A stretch of DNA of 64,000 nt from Didymella arachidicola (Eukaryota; Ascomycota; Dothideomycetes; Pleosporales; Didymellaceae): assembly GCA_016630955.3 (NCBI GenBank), contig CM049999.1, forward strand, positions 248,001 through 312,000, given 5' to 3'. The stretch's first letter is position 1. The number at the start of each line of letters is the position of its first letter. The notes under the pieces were generated by a model. That model had not been told where the DNA came from, searched no databases, and was given only the letters and a program-made list of their open reading frames with translations. Shown piece after piece: positions 1 through 10,786 of the stretch. Position numbers and translations under genes: made by a program.

Positions 1-1
1 T

Positions 2-3000
2 CCTCTACGACAGATCCGTGACAGCTTGGGCAGGTCCTCCAAGGAACTAGATTACTCTGCCACCTTGGTTCGTGGAGAGAGCTCGGTCACACGGCTACTT
101 ACCACAGCCGGCGGCCTGTTCATCAAGGGCTACCCCATTGATCTTGGCCGTGTCAATGCTATTGAAACATCACAAAGAGGTGCTATCAGTCTCACGTATG
201 GCAAGACGATCATCGATTTACCAAGATACTCTTGGAACTACACAGATACCAAGAACATGCGCCTAGAAAATCGGCCCAACAGTGAGGTCAGACACAGAAA
301 GTTTCCTCATCACGACCTTCTGGGAAGCATCCTTCCCGGTGCTATGGACAGCCAAAGACAATGGAGGAACCTCTTGGATATCAAGAACTTTCCTTGGTTG
401 GAAGAGCACAAGCTTGGCTCGCAGCCCGTTCTTCCAGCAACAGGGTATCTGGCTATTGCGGTAGAAGCTGCCAGGCAATACTTCCATGGTAGAGCAGAGC
501 TCGATGGACCCTTCCGGTACTTCTTCCCTCACCTCACTATCAAAGCGGCCTTGAATCTTCTGCCGGCAGGAACCAGCCTTGAAGTTCTCACGAGCGTGAG
601 GTTCAAGAAAGTCTCGGACTCGATCTCTTCCAAGCATGAGATCAGCTTTACCATTGCGTCGTGCTTCGAGTCTATATGGACAGAGCACTGCGTTGGCACT
701 ATACAGCGCCAGGCTGTTGTCGACATTGAACCCATTTTTGATGAAACCTTACTGGCCGAGCCGAAGACCTCCCACACATGGTACAATGGTTTCAAGAAAA
801 TCTCCTTGAATTACGGACCGCCGTTTGCTGGGCTGACGGATATCATGACCGATCCTGCATTGACACAGTGTGTGGCAACAACACCCATGCTCGCCGAAGG
901 TGTCGACCCGCTAGACTCTGCCTATATCGTTCACCCAACGACAATGGATACTTGTGTTCAGGCAATTCTCATTGCCGCACACAAGGGATCCTTGAAAGAC
1001 CTGAACAGATCATTTGTCCCTGTAAGCATGGAGGGTGTTTCCATTTGGTCCATGCATGGCGGAGACATTCCATCCCTCCAGCCGGCATCTGGTAAAATCC
1101 TCGCAGACGGTACCGTGAGCAGTCTACGCGCACTGCATGGCTCCTGCCAGCTCCTTGTAAACGGAAACCCTGTCTTTGAAGCCAAGAAGATTAACAACAT
1201 CGTTTATGCTGAGGATCTTAATCCTGAACCAAAACTGAACCGACACCCGTACCTCCGCTGCCATTGGAAGCCTGATATCGAGAAGATCTCATCAGGAGGT
1301 CTGCAGAAGTTCTTCTCGGAACAGAAACCGTACAAAACGCCATATGTTGACGCTCTCCTCGATATCCTGGTCCATAAGTATCCTTCTATGGAGATTCTGA
1401 TTGCAGGTGCTGCAAATCCAGAGTTCTTGTACTCCATTCTGGAAGCAGATTCAACCATGAGACGTTTCAAATCCGTTTTGGCACTGACCACAGAACAGGA
1501 GCTGCCTTTCTTCGAGAAAGCTATCTCTACAACTCCCGCTATCGGCCAACTCCTTGGAGAGAACCTCGCCTTGGGTGAAAAGAAGATCGATCTCGCCATT
1601 GTAGATGCCCAGCAAGATCTTTCTGAGACCTTCTCCAGGTTGAAGCCGCTCCTGAGTGCTAGCGGACGCATTCTTCTGCACGGAAATCTGGAGCCGTCAA
1701 ATGGTTGGACTGCTCCCCTCCAAAATCTGGGATTGGAAGTTTTTACAAGCTTCTCGGAAGAGGGATCCTGGGCTGCTTTGATCAACACAGTGGAGTCACG
1801 CTCAGAACTTTCTTTGCCCGGATTAACGCTAGTCGCACGCTTGCCAGGCGCTGGGAACGTCTTGAGTGTTGCCAACGAGCTTTCAAAGCATTGCTCAGTT
1901 ATTGAAAGTACTTCTCTCGCCAATAGCAGTGTCGTCTGCAACAACAAAACCGTCGTTGTTCTTGCCGAGATGGATTGCAGCCTCTTCAATCAGTCGATGA
2001 CTGAAAAGGAGTTGAAGAACCTGCAACGCATCGCCGAACAAGCCAATACCGTTCTTTGGGTCACTCATGGAGATCTACTCGTGGGAGCCGATCCCAACGC
2101 TGCCATAGTCATGGGTCTCGGAAGGTGCTTGCAATCTGAATATCCAACTTTGGATTTCATATTCTTGGATGTCGATCACAAGCAAGCAAATCAACTTGCT
2201 GACCAGATACATACCATCCTCCAGACAATAGGAACCGCTCCCGTAATTGATCGAGAGTACTTGGTCAAGGAGGACACATTCTATGTCAGTCGCTTATCCG
2301 ATGATCGCGCTCACGACGACGCCTTCTCTGCCATCCTAAACAATAAGGCCATCAAGCAACAGTATACCGCAGATCAAAAATTGCGTCTCAGGATTGAACG
2401 TCCTGGTCTGCTTGAATCACTTCATTTCGAGGCTGTGCCCCACGATGACAGCATTGATCCTGATGCAGCTGAGGTAGAGGTTAAAGCGATCGGACTGAAC
2501 ATGAAGGAAGTTGCAACTTTCCGAGGCAACTTCAACTCCTTGTCGCTCAGCCACGAAGGCACGGGTATTGTTCGCAAAATCGGTGCTAACGTTACCAACG
2601 TTCAAGTCGGTGATAAAGTCTGCTGGATGGCGAAGGGATTGTTCCAGAACATCGAAGTCTTTCCGTCAAAGTTCTTGCATAGGATATCCCATGCAGACTC
2701 CTTTGAAGAAGTAGCCACGATGCCGCTTGCTTTCTCAACAGCCGTTTATGGTCTTCTCCATCTCGGTCGCCTTAAGAAGGGAAATGTAAGTCAGACCGGA
2801 CCCCAGTTAATTATGTAATTGGCTAACAGCGTTTGCGCAATCCAGACGGTTTTGATTCACTCAGGTACCGGAGGCGTAGGCCTTGCCGCCATTCAGATTG
2901 CTCAGATGGTTGGCGCGAAAATTTTCGCCACTGTCGGTACGGATACCAAGAGACGATTCCTACACGAGACCTACGGCCTTCCCTACGATCAGATCTTGAA

Positions 3001-4663
3001 CTCTCGCGATACCTCATTCGCAGATGCCATCATGAAGGCTACAAATGGTCGGGGTGTCGATGTGTCCTTGAACTCGCTTGTTCGAGAACAGCTTCATGCC
3101 ACTTGGTCATGCATTGCCACTCAAGGTCGCCACATTGAAATTGGCCTCACCGATATACTTGACTATGGCGATCTGGATATGAGCGTTTTCAAGCGCGGTG
3201 CTTCGTTCTCTGCATTCGACTTCGGAGTCGTGGCTGATGAGACTCCTGATGTTGCTGCGGCTGTCATGAAGGAGGTCATTGGCTATCTCTGGGAAGGCAA
3301 GATCAAGCCCCTATCACCATCTTCAGTCTATCCAGCTTCCGAGGTTGCCAAAGCCTTCATGCAGTTCAACAATGCCAAGCGTATCGGTAAAGTCGTTGTA
3401 AAGTTTGAGGAGAATGATCAGACGGAAGTAAGTCATTGTCACCTAACCCTCTCCTGTTGCTCAACGCTTATTTTCTGTGCAGATCATCACCGCATCTAAG
3501 AAGCCAACTTACTCCTCAGACGTCTCCTACCTTCTCGTAGGCTGTTTGGGTGGCTTGGGACGCTGTTTCGCTCGGGAGATGGTCCAGCAAGGTGCTCGCC
3601 ATTTGATTTTCCTCGGCCGTTCTGGCGACGACAAACCTGAGGCTGCTACTATGGTAAACCGCATGCGCAGCGAAGGCGTGGATGTTCAAGTGGTGAAAGG
3701 CGACGTCAGCAAGAAAGAGGATGTTCTTCGAGCCGTCCGAGCCGCTAAGGTACCCATTGCGGGTGTCCTGCAAGGTGTAATGGCTCTCGATGTAAGAACC
3801 TCCCGACCCAGTAATGCTTTGAAAACCCCGATTAACATTCTCTCACCTAGGACCGACTCTTCTCCAGTTACGACATCAACAGCTGGAACTATGCTATCGA
3901 CCCTAAAGTCGCCGGCACCTGGAACCTCCACCATGCCCTAGCTGACCAACCTCTTGACTTTTTTATTATGATCAGCTCGATCTCTGCAATGACTGGCGCC
4001 CCAACTCAAGGAAACTACTGTGCTGCAAACACCTTCCTTGATTTCTTCGCCCGGTACCGCCAACAGCAGGGTCTTCCTGCAACCACGATTGCACTTAGCA
4101 TGGTGCTCGAAGTCGGTTTTGTCAGCCAGAGTCTCACAATTGAACAGGGTATCTCTCGCTCCGGAATCCACGGCATTGACGAGAAAGACTTCATTCGCCT
4201 TATCGAAGCGGGGGTGGCCTCACAACCGGAGCCGAAATGGCTCTTCGACCAGACCGCCAGCTGCTTCCTTGTCTCTGGACTTGAGCCTGCGAAGCTTTCG
4301 TCCGATATCGATGTCGACGACTTCCGCTTCTGGCTGCAACCGCGTGTTGGACCGCTCCTGAATGCTATCCTTGCATCTGGCCAAGGCGATGCAGGTGCTA
4401 CAAAAGAAAAAATCAGCCTCGACCTTCCCGGCATCATGGAACAAGTTGTGGCAAAGTTTGCAAGAACCTTCAGTCTTGAGGCTGACGACATTGATCCTAC
4501 CAAGCCGCTTTCGAGCTATGGTATGGATAGTATGATAGGCACAGATCTCCGAAATTGGTGCTACAAGCAGTTGGGCGCTGATATCCCTACATCCGATTTC
4601 ATGGGTCCTGCTTTGACGGCACAACTTCTGGCTCAAAAGGCATTCTCTCTCATTTCTTCCTAG
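2..4663 (+). CDS. Highly reducing type I polyketide synthase, 5'-truncated by window edge
   Basis: Reading frame is open from base 2, so the KS and most of the AT lie left of the window; the first residues are the AT-DH linker. Exons run 2-2785, 2846-3427, 3483-3791 and 3851-4663 (introns of 60, 55 and 59 bp, all phase 0). Domains in order: DH with catalytic His at 407-409 (EHKLGSQPVLP) and Asp at 947-949 (HPTTMDTC); a central stretch whose would-be SAM motif is degenerate (GAANPE), so no working C-methyltransferase is expected; ER with NADPH motif HSGTGGVG just after intron 1; KR with GCLGGLGR and the Ser/Tyr/Asn site in ISSISAMTGAPTQGNYCAAN; ACP with GMDS, attachment Ser at 4529-4531. An active ER plus DH and KR implies fully reduced chain segments. 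No release domain follows the ACP. The product cannot be predicted. A transposon begins 230 bp after the stop. Confidence 0.95.
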
Positions 4664-4892
4664 ACATGCGTGGGTACATTTCGACTTGTTGCATGGGTGG
4701 AACCGATTTGACTGGTTTTGAGCTCGGATTATGAGACTATGAAGGGCTAATGAAGATTTTATAGACGCAATATCTTAATTCTTGCCTACGATAGACGTAT
4801 ATTATGAAACTACCCAGACAATTGCTCATGTGGAAGGCTTCGCGGTTAATATTAAAGTAGTAGTACTTAGTATTACTATTACCGGTATTATA

Positions 4893-6740
4893 ACGTACCT
4901 CACGGGCGAGTCGCCCACTTTTGCCAAGACCTTACCAAAACACCAACCTCTACTAATGCCTCTACGAAAACTACAGAAAGACGCGTTAAAAGAAGCTTAG
5001 ATACAGCTTGCAATCCAAGCTCTTAAACAAGACCTAAAACTCTCCCTGCGACGCGCTGCAGCTATCTATAACGTGCCCTTGACCACGCTACTTCATCGAC
5101 GCGCCGGACGACCTTCACGCGTTGATACCATGGCCAACTCACGGAATCTGACCAATACTGAGTAGCAGATGATTGTTACGCATATACTTGAGCTAGCTAA
5201 GCAAGGACGACCCCCCCGGCTTGCAGATGTGACTGATACCGCCAATTCTCTGCGGAAAGAGCGCGGTTTGGCCCCTGTTGGCTCGAACTAGGCCAGCACG
5301 TTCGTTTCGCGTCAGGAGGAGCTCAAAGTAGTGTTCAATCGCAAGTACGACTACAAATGAGCCCTCTGTGAGGATCCTGAGGTCATACAGGGCTGGTTTG
5401 ACCTTGTAGCCAATACCAAAGCCAAGTATGGCATCTAGGACGACAACATGTACAACTTCGATGAGACAGGCTTCATGATGGGCCAGATAAGCTCCGGAGC
5501 AGTCGTTACAGCTTCAGAGAACTGTGGACGGGCAAAGGCAGTCTAGCCAGGCAATCGCGAGTGGGTAACGGTCATCTAGAGCATCAATGCCACAGGGTGG
5601 GCCATTCCGCCCTACATTATCTTCAAAGCCCGCCACCACCAGTCTAACTGGTACAAAGACGATGACCTGCCCCAGGATTGGACTGTTGCTGTCTCTAAGA
5701 ACGGCTGGACTACCAATAAGCTTAGTTTTGACTGGTTGAAGCACTTTAACAGGCATACAAAGACGCGTACTGTTGGTACCCACCGACTGCTGGTTATCGA
5801 CGGCCACGAGAGCCACAACTCCAAGGAATTCAAGGAATACTGCAAGGATCACAATATTATAGGTCTATGCATGCCTCTACACTCATCGCACTTCCTGCAG
5901 CCACTTGATGTGGCTTGTTTTGGCCCTCTAAAGAAGGCGTACGGGGATGAGGTCAATCGGCTCATACACAACCGGATCACCCACATTACAAAGCAGGAGT
6001 TCCTCCTATGCTTCATAGCGGCTTATAACAAAGCCATTACCTCTAGCAACATTTAAGGAGGGTTCTGAGGGGCCGGATTGGCTCCGTTTGCCCCAGATCG
6101 CGTCATATCGGCTCTCAACGTGAAGCTGCGCACCCCATCGCCACCAGTTCCCCAAAACAGCCCGCTCTAGCAGTCGCAAACCCCAAGCAATACCCTAGAA
6201 TTTAGGTCGCAATCAACGCTTGTAAAGAAGAGGATTCAGAGGCATGTAGACAGCTTACCTACCTCTATAGTTGAAGCGTTTGAGAAGGTCTCAAAGGGGG
6301 CAGCAATAGTTGCGCACAAGCTGGCTTTGGCACAACAGGAGAACGCTGCACTTCACGCAGCTCTAGCAGCTGCTACAGAACGTAAATCGCGCAAAAGAAG
6401 GCATATCTAGACAGAGGGAAGCCTTACAGTTGAAAAGGGCCAGCGATTAACTGCTCTGTCAGAGTTTGGCGCGCGTAGTAATAGAAAGAAGAAGAAGAAG
6501 CAGGTGCGTGGTGACGGAGGTGAACCATCCCAACGACGCTGTGGATGGTGCGGAGAGAGTGGGCACAACGCGCGAACGTGCGAGAATAGAGCAGAAGAGG
6601 TCTCTTAGTAACAATACAGCTTGTTTTGCCTCGTGCAGGGCCAATTTGTGGTGTTCTTGGCCATAACGTGGGTGATTTTGGTAGGGTCTTGGCAAAAGTG
6701 TTCCGCTCGCCCATGTGTTCCGCTCGCATGTGATGTACGT
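4893..6740 (+). mobile_element. pogo/Fot1-type DNA transposon, RIP-degraded (element 1)
   Basis: Ends start ACGTAC.. and finish ..GTACGT, flanked by TA at 4891-4892 and 6741-6742, the target duplication expected of Tc1/mariner-pogo elements. Inner parts of the inverted repeats match well (TTTTGCCAAGACC at about 4919 against GGTCTTGGCAAAA near 6689). The right terminal repeat holds two tandem copies of TGTTCCGCTCGC; the left copy has diverged. 1848 bp long, carrying one dead transposase. It lies immediately downstream of the PKS in the same orientation. Confidence 0.88.
4956..6608 (+). pseudogene. Dead pogo-like DDE transposase of element 1
   Basis: A single 550-codon frame can be followed from ATG 4956 to TAG 6606-6608 with no frameshift but 11 internal stop codons (8 TAG, 2 TGA, 1 TAA). 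Despite these, the family is clear: an N-terminal helix-turn-helix of psq/CENP-B type, the first Asp in YNFDETGF, the second in VIDGHESH, the third in QPLDVACF, and a C-terminal CX2CX4HX4C zinc knuckle (CGWCGESGHNARTC). Several stops line up with Gln or Arg codons in the intact element 2 protein, as expected from C-to-T change at CpA or CpG. It cannot make a transposase. Confidence 0.92.
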
Positions 6741-6794
6741 TAGCTCTAGATCTAGAAGAGCTAAAGCTTAGCTACTTACAAGACTTGAAGTATA

Positions 6795-6839
6795 ACGCCA
6801 ACTACCACCGGATGGCGCACCCCACCGGAATGGCGCACC
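6795..6839 (+). repeat. Left terminal inverted repeat of element 2
   Basis: 45 bp beginning ACGCCAACTACC; one mismatch to the right end. Contains a near-perfect tandem duplication of an 17-18 bp unit (CCACCGGATGGCGCACC then CCACCGGAATGGCGCACC). Confidence 0.95.
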
Positions 6840-6875
6840 TTGCCAAGACCACACCTCTTTTGACCACCACCAACG

Positions 6876-8510
6876 ATGTCGCAACAAATTGATCTTGAAT
6901 TACTTTCTCGTGAAGATAGAATTAAGCTTGCTATTAGAGCTATTAATTCTAATGCGAACCTAAGCCAGCGACGCGCTGCTGCTGTCTACAACGTGCCTGA
7001 AAGTACTCTTCGAAGGCAACGCGCCAAACCAGCTTCTCAACGCGTTATCTACCCCAATTGCTCTCGGCTTACAAAGCAAGAAGAGGAGGTGCTTGTTCAA
7101 CATATAAGAAAGCTTGACGCGCGAGGATTTGCTCCTACGCTTACTTATGTGCGAGAGATGGCTGATCAACTGTTGGCTGCTCGCGATGGGGGCAAGGTTG
7201 GAGAAAACTGGACCTACAGGTTTATCCAGCGGAAACCTGAGGTTAGGTCTCAGGTTTCTAGACTGAGAGATTACCGGAGAGTTCTGTGCAGCGATACAGC
7301 AATTATCAGTCCCTGGTTCGACCTTATACGCAACGTTAAAGCCAAGTACGGCATCCTGGACCAAGATACCTACAACTTTGACGAGACTGGCTTCCAGATA
7401 GGCGTTGGAGGGTCAGTTAAGGTAGTGACTGCGTCTGAGAGACGTCGTGCACCACTCAGCCTTCAGCCTGGCGATCGTGAGTGGATAACTTTGATTGCTT
7501 GTATCAACGCGATGGGCTGGTCTGTCCCACCCTTCTTCATCCTCAAAGCAAAGCACCACGACAAGGCCTGGTACGTTAACAACCCAAAAGATTGGAGGAT
7601 TGGGGTTAGCAAGAATGGCTGGACTACTAATGAGCTTGGCCTTGCCTGGCTAAAGCACTTTATCCAGCACACAGAGGCTGCTACTGTAGGTAGCCATCGG
7701 CTGCTGATTATCGATGGCCACGAGAGTCACAAGTCGCTCGAATTCCAGAATCTCTGCGAGGAAAGCAAGATTATTGCCCTCTGTATGCCTCCGCACGCCT
7801 CTCACATCCTGCAGCCACTTGACGTTGGGTGCTTTGCCCCGCTGAAGCAGGCGTACAAGAAGGAGATCAAAAGCTTGGCAGACAGTTACATTACCCACGT
7901 GGACAAAAAGGCCTTCTTAGCAACGTTTCAACCAGTATACAACAAGGCAATCTCAAAGAGCAACATCTTATCAAGCTTTAGAGCAACTGGCTTGGTCCCA
8001 CTTGACCCAGAGGCGGTGCTGTCAAGGCTTGAAGTTAAGCCTCGTACGCCAACACCGCCTCTGCCTGGGCCTACCAACTGGCAACCTAAAACACCAACCA
8101 ACGCGATTGAAATTGATAGCCAAACAACTCTTATTATTAAGAGGATAAGAGAACATAGGAGTTCCTCTCCTGACTCAATTATTGAGATGGTCCTACAGGT
8201 TAAAAGGGGGTCTGCAAAGAGGGACTATTCGCACACGCTACTTGAGGCAAGGATAGCCCAGCTTGAACAGGCAAACAAGGCTGCTTCTGAGCGTAAGAGG
8301 CGTAAAAAGAAGCGGATTCAGGAAGGCGGGACTCTCTCGCAGGCAGAGGCAGAGGAAATACTAAAGGAGAAAGACGCTAAGGCTGAGACTAAGGGAGAAG
8401 GTGCGCAGGTAGGTAGCAGTAGTAAAGTTAAACGGTGCTGTACAACATGCGGCAGGATAGGGCATAATAAGCGCACTTGCCAGCAAGATGTAATAGAGAT
8501 AGAGGATTAA
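6876..8510 (+). CDS. Intact pogo/Fot1 DDE transposase
   Basis: 544 residues with no intron or stop. N-terminal psq-type helix-turn-helix at about residues 14-50 (NANLSQRRAAAVYNVPES), a CENP-B-type second DNA-binding region at about 65-125, then the DDE_1 catalytic core with Asp169 (YNFDETGF), Asp280 (IIDGHESH) and Asp316 (LQPLDVGCF), 35 residues lying between the last two as in pogo elements. The C-terminus is basic and ends in a CX2CX4HX4C zinc knuckle (CTTCGRIGHNKRTC). It should cut and paste its own element at TA sites. The complete frame contrasts with the three dead copies elsewhere in the window. Confidence 0.95.
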   Translation: MSQQIDLELLSREDRIKLAIRAINSNANLSQRRAAAVYNVPESTLRRQRAKPASQRVIYPNCSRLTKQEEEVLVQHIRKLDARGFAPTLTYVREMADQLLAARDGGKVGENWTYRFIQRKPEVRSQVSRLRDYRRVLCSDTAIISPWFDLIRNVKAKYGILDQDTYNFDETGFQIGVGGSVKVVTASERRRAPLSLQPGDREWITLIACINAMGWSVPPFFILKAKHHDKAWYVNNPKDWRIGVSKNGWTTNELGLAWLKHFIQHTEAATVGSHRLLIIDGHESHKSLEFQNLCEESKIIALCMPPHASHILQPLDVGCFAPLKQAYKKEIKSLADSYITHVDKKAFLATFQPVYNKAISKSNILSSFRATGLVPLDPEAVLSRLEVKPRTPTPPLPGPTNWQPKTPTNAIEIDSQTTLIIKRIREHRSSSPDSIIEMVLQVKRGSAKRDYSHTLLEARIAQLEQANKAASERKRRKKKRIQEGGTLSQAEAEEILKEKDAKAETKGEGAQVGSSSKVKRCCTTCGRIGHNKRTCQQDVIEIED

Positions 8511-8583
8511 TTTAAGCTATTGTACGTTTAAATTTCTTGTTGTGGTGCTGAAATATTGAGGTGTAAAGATAAATTTGCTACAG

Positions 8584-8628
8584 GGTGCGCCATTCCGGTG
8601 GGGTGCGCCATCCGGTGGTGGTTGGCGT
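8584..8628 (-). repeat. Right terminal inverted repeat of element 2
   Basis: Reverse complement of 6795-6839 with one difference; the same internal tandem duplication is present. Followed by the TA duplication at 8629-8630. Confidence 0.95.
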
Positions 8629-8995
8629 TACACTTGTTAAATTTATACAAAATAATGCGTAATTGACCGTATTGGCACAGCATAGACTAAAGGAGATGGA
8701 TGCGTCTCGTGAAGACCACTAACTTGCGGCGTACAGATAAAGAAGTTGGATATGAGAACATTTGTTAGGAACAAGTAGAAGAGCAACCCGTCAGCGCCAA
8801 ATGTGCATGATCAACAAGTGCCAGAAAGTACAATGTGCGTTAGTAACAAGGTGCCGCCTTCAGCGAACAGTGACTAGGCCCAAGGGGTATCGCAATCAGA
8901 ACCATCCACCGTGACTGCCTTCGTATGAGGTATATCGTTTCAATCTGAGCAATGCGCCGTAAAGAAGTTATTACGATATCAAAAATTACTACAGC

Positions 8996-10786
8996 CTAAT
9001 AGCCGTGTTGAGTGTTGGGTGGGTATTTCGCATCCTCGACATAGTACGCTGCTGGGTGAGGAGGCGCCGGATGGTACGGGGCCTGAGTGTATGACCGAAG
9101 GGACACAGGAGCCGACGCCCTCCTTTGAGGGTCGTGCTGTGAAACTGAGCCAGGTGGAGGCGGCTGCGCTGAGGTTGCGCTCTGAGACACGGGGACCTGG
9201 ACTTCAAAGCTTGGAGCAGAGGGCACTGCGTACTGGGGGGCGGGCGGTGGAGGAGTGGGCTGCGAATGATGGGAAGCTGCATAGTGTGGTGCAGCTATCT
9301 GAGGAGGATACTGAGGCCTAATCTGCTGCTGTTGGTCGATGGAGAAATGTCGGCTGCCTTGGGCTTGTGGGACGTATTGCTGGGATGGGTTTGCCGGGGC
9401 AGGATAGGATTGGTTGGAGGATTGCGGTGATGGGTAAGGCTGGGGTGAAGGTGGCTGGACATATTGTTGTGTTGGCGGCGCCTGCGCAGGATAATGATAT
9501 GGGTGTGCCGGTGCACTGCTCGCTGCAGTTGGCTGAGGTGATGCGTAGTGTTGTGAGCTCTGATGGCTTGGTGCATACTGTTGAATATGTCCACCTTGCC
9601 AATAGTCCGGGACCTGCAGCTGGGGCGGAGCATGGCTCTGGATCATCCCATGAGGACCGACCGAATGTGTTACGGCAGTGATAGCATGGTGCTGTACGTG
9701 ACTAGGCTGGATGTGCGGGGGATAGCCCGCGATGACCGGCATGTCTTTGCTCTCTTCGTCCTCTAAGCTGACCTTCCAGCCATTGAGCAGCTCCTGCCGT
9801 GGCTGTATGTGCTCAAGCCTGGGATCCTGGAATGGTCGCTTGAGCTTGCCATTTACGACATCCTCCAAGCTGTAGTACGAGATGACATGATGGTGGGTGC
9901 CTTGGTATTTGACCGAAATGGTTTTCTTCATCAGTCCACCCTCCTTGAACTCATAGCTATCGATGAGGGAACCGCAGAAACGGCGCTGTTGATCTGGCGT
10001 GAGACTTTGGGCAAAGTTGGCGTAGACCTTGCCAGCAGAGTCGTTCTCGCCTGAGAAAACCCCCTCAAGCGAAGGGTTTTCGTACTCATCATCAGAGTTG
10101 TTGACGTTGTCGCCGTTCTTGGTGACCGATGGACCAGTGCTCTCCTTACGTTTGCGCTTCGTACCACAAGACGGGTTCAGAGCAGTCTTCTTCTCTTCAG
10201 GCTTCAAGGCGCGCATAAGTTGTCGGTAGATGAGGCAGTTGTTCATGACTCGGCTTGGAGACCAGTGTACAGCATCTGTCCAGCGCTTAATGCCGGATGC
10301 GTTCTCTTCGTACACTAGCACAGTCCCAGAGGTGAGCATTTCTGCCCTTTCTTTGTCGTGAGGTCGACGACTGATATGGTTGAGACGGCCCTGCAACGCT
10401 GCCTCAACGACCATCATAGCATCCCTAGTGGTGTCAAGGAATCCTGTCCAGGTGGGCTTGAAGGCAGGTTGCGCTTTGACCATGTTTCCTGCTACCTGAT
10501 GCCTCGGAGGTGGGGGCGTCGCATTTCCGGTGGAGAGAATATGGGACGTTGCGATCGAGTGGTGACGCGGCTGCGGCCGAGATTGTGGCTGTAGGTGAGT
10601 CGTGAAGTTGGCATTTGCGTACAGAGAGGGGTCAAATGTGCTCGTGTAGTTGGGCTGATACGGGGATGGCTGCTGTGACCAAGCCCAGTTGTCCCCAAAG
10701 CTCTCAACCTTCGACACCCCACCGATGGACAAGTCGTGTCCGAAAGGAGGCATCGTTAAAGTCGATGCCCGGATTCCTTGCAACAT
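8996..10786 (-). CDS. WOR1: WOPR-domain transcription factor, Wor1/Sge1/Ryp1 type
   Basis: 596 residues in one exon. The first WOPR half (about residues 110-200) reads PTWTGFLDTTRDAMMVVEAA, RRPHDKERAEMLTSG and ASGIKRWTDAVHWSPSRV; the second half (about 265-325) reads FCGSLIDSYEFKEGGLMKKT and HHHVISYYSLEDVVNGKLKRP. This is the Wor1/Sge1 pattern rather than the Gti1/Pac2 paralogue, whose first half differs. A basic GTKRKRKEST stretch between the halves is a likely nuclear signal. The last 240 residues are Pro/Gln/Tyr/His-rich low complexity, typical of the family. Relatives control morphology, effector expression and secondary metabolism. A second in-frame ATG (MPPFGHD, 11 codons on) is an alternative start. 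More than 7 kb upstream is free of genes. Confidence 0.93.
   Translation of the reverse strand: MLQGIRASTLTMPPFGHDLSIGGVSKVESFGDNWAWSQQPSPYQPNYTSTFDPSLYANANFTTHLQPQSRPQPRHHSIATSHILSTGNATPPPPRHQVAGNMVKAQPAFKPTWTGFLDTTRDAMMVVEAALQGRLNHISRRPHDKERAEMLTSGTVLVYEENASGIKRWTDAVHWSPSRVMNNCLIYRQLMRALKPEEKKTALNPSCGTKRKRKESTGPSVTKNGDNVNNSDDEYENPSLEGVFSGENDSAGKVYANFAQSLTPDQQRRFCGSLIDSYEFKEGGLMKKTISVKYQGTHHHVISYYSLEDVVNGKLKRPFQDPRLEHIQPRQELLNGWKVSLEDEESKDMPVIAGYPPHIQPSHVQHHAITAVTHSVGPHGMIQSHAPPQLQVPDYWQGGHIQQYAPSHQSSQHYASPQPTAASSAPAHPYHYPAQAPPTQQYVQPPSPQPYPSPQSSNQSYPAPANPSQQYVPQAQGSRHFSIDQQQQIRPQYPPQIAAPHYAASHHSQPTPPPPAPQYAVPSAPSFEVQVPVSQSATSAQPPPPGSVSQHDPQRRASAPVSLRSYTQAPYHPAPPHPAAYYVEDAKYPPNTQHGY

Larger units (their letters stand above)
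6795..8628 (+). mobile_element. pogo/Fot1-type DNA transposon, apparently intact (element 2)
   Basis: 1834 bp, flanked by TA at 6793-6794 and 8629-8630. Terminal inverted repeats 6795-6839 and 8584-8628 match at 44 of 45 positions. Each terminal repeat itself contains two tandem copies of CCACCGG(A)ATGGCGCACC, perhaps paired transposase-binding sites. The single gene inside is uninterrupted. Intact TIRs, exact TA flanks and an open transposase frame make it a candidate autonomous, recently active copy. It sits 54 bp from element 1 and ends about 370 bp from the 3' end of the WOPR gene. Confidence 0.95.

Noticed and set aside
6743..6792. Imperfect palindrome (CTCTAGATCTAGAAGAG) between elements 1 and 2
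   Set aside because: Too short and AT-rich to assign a role; likely ordinary spacer.
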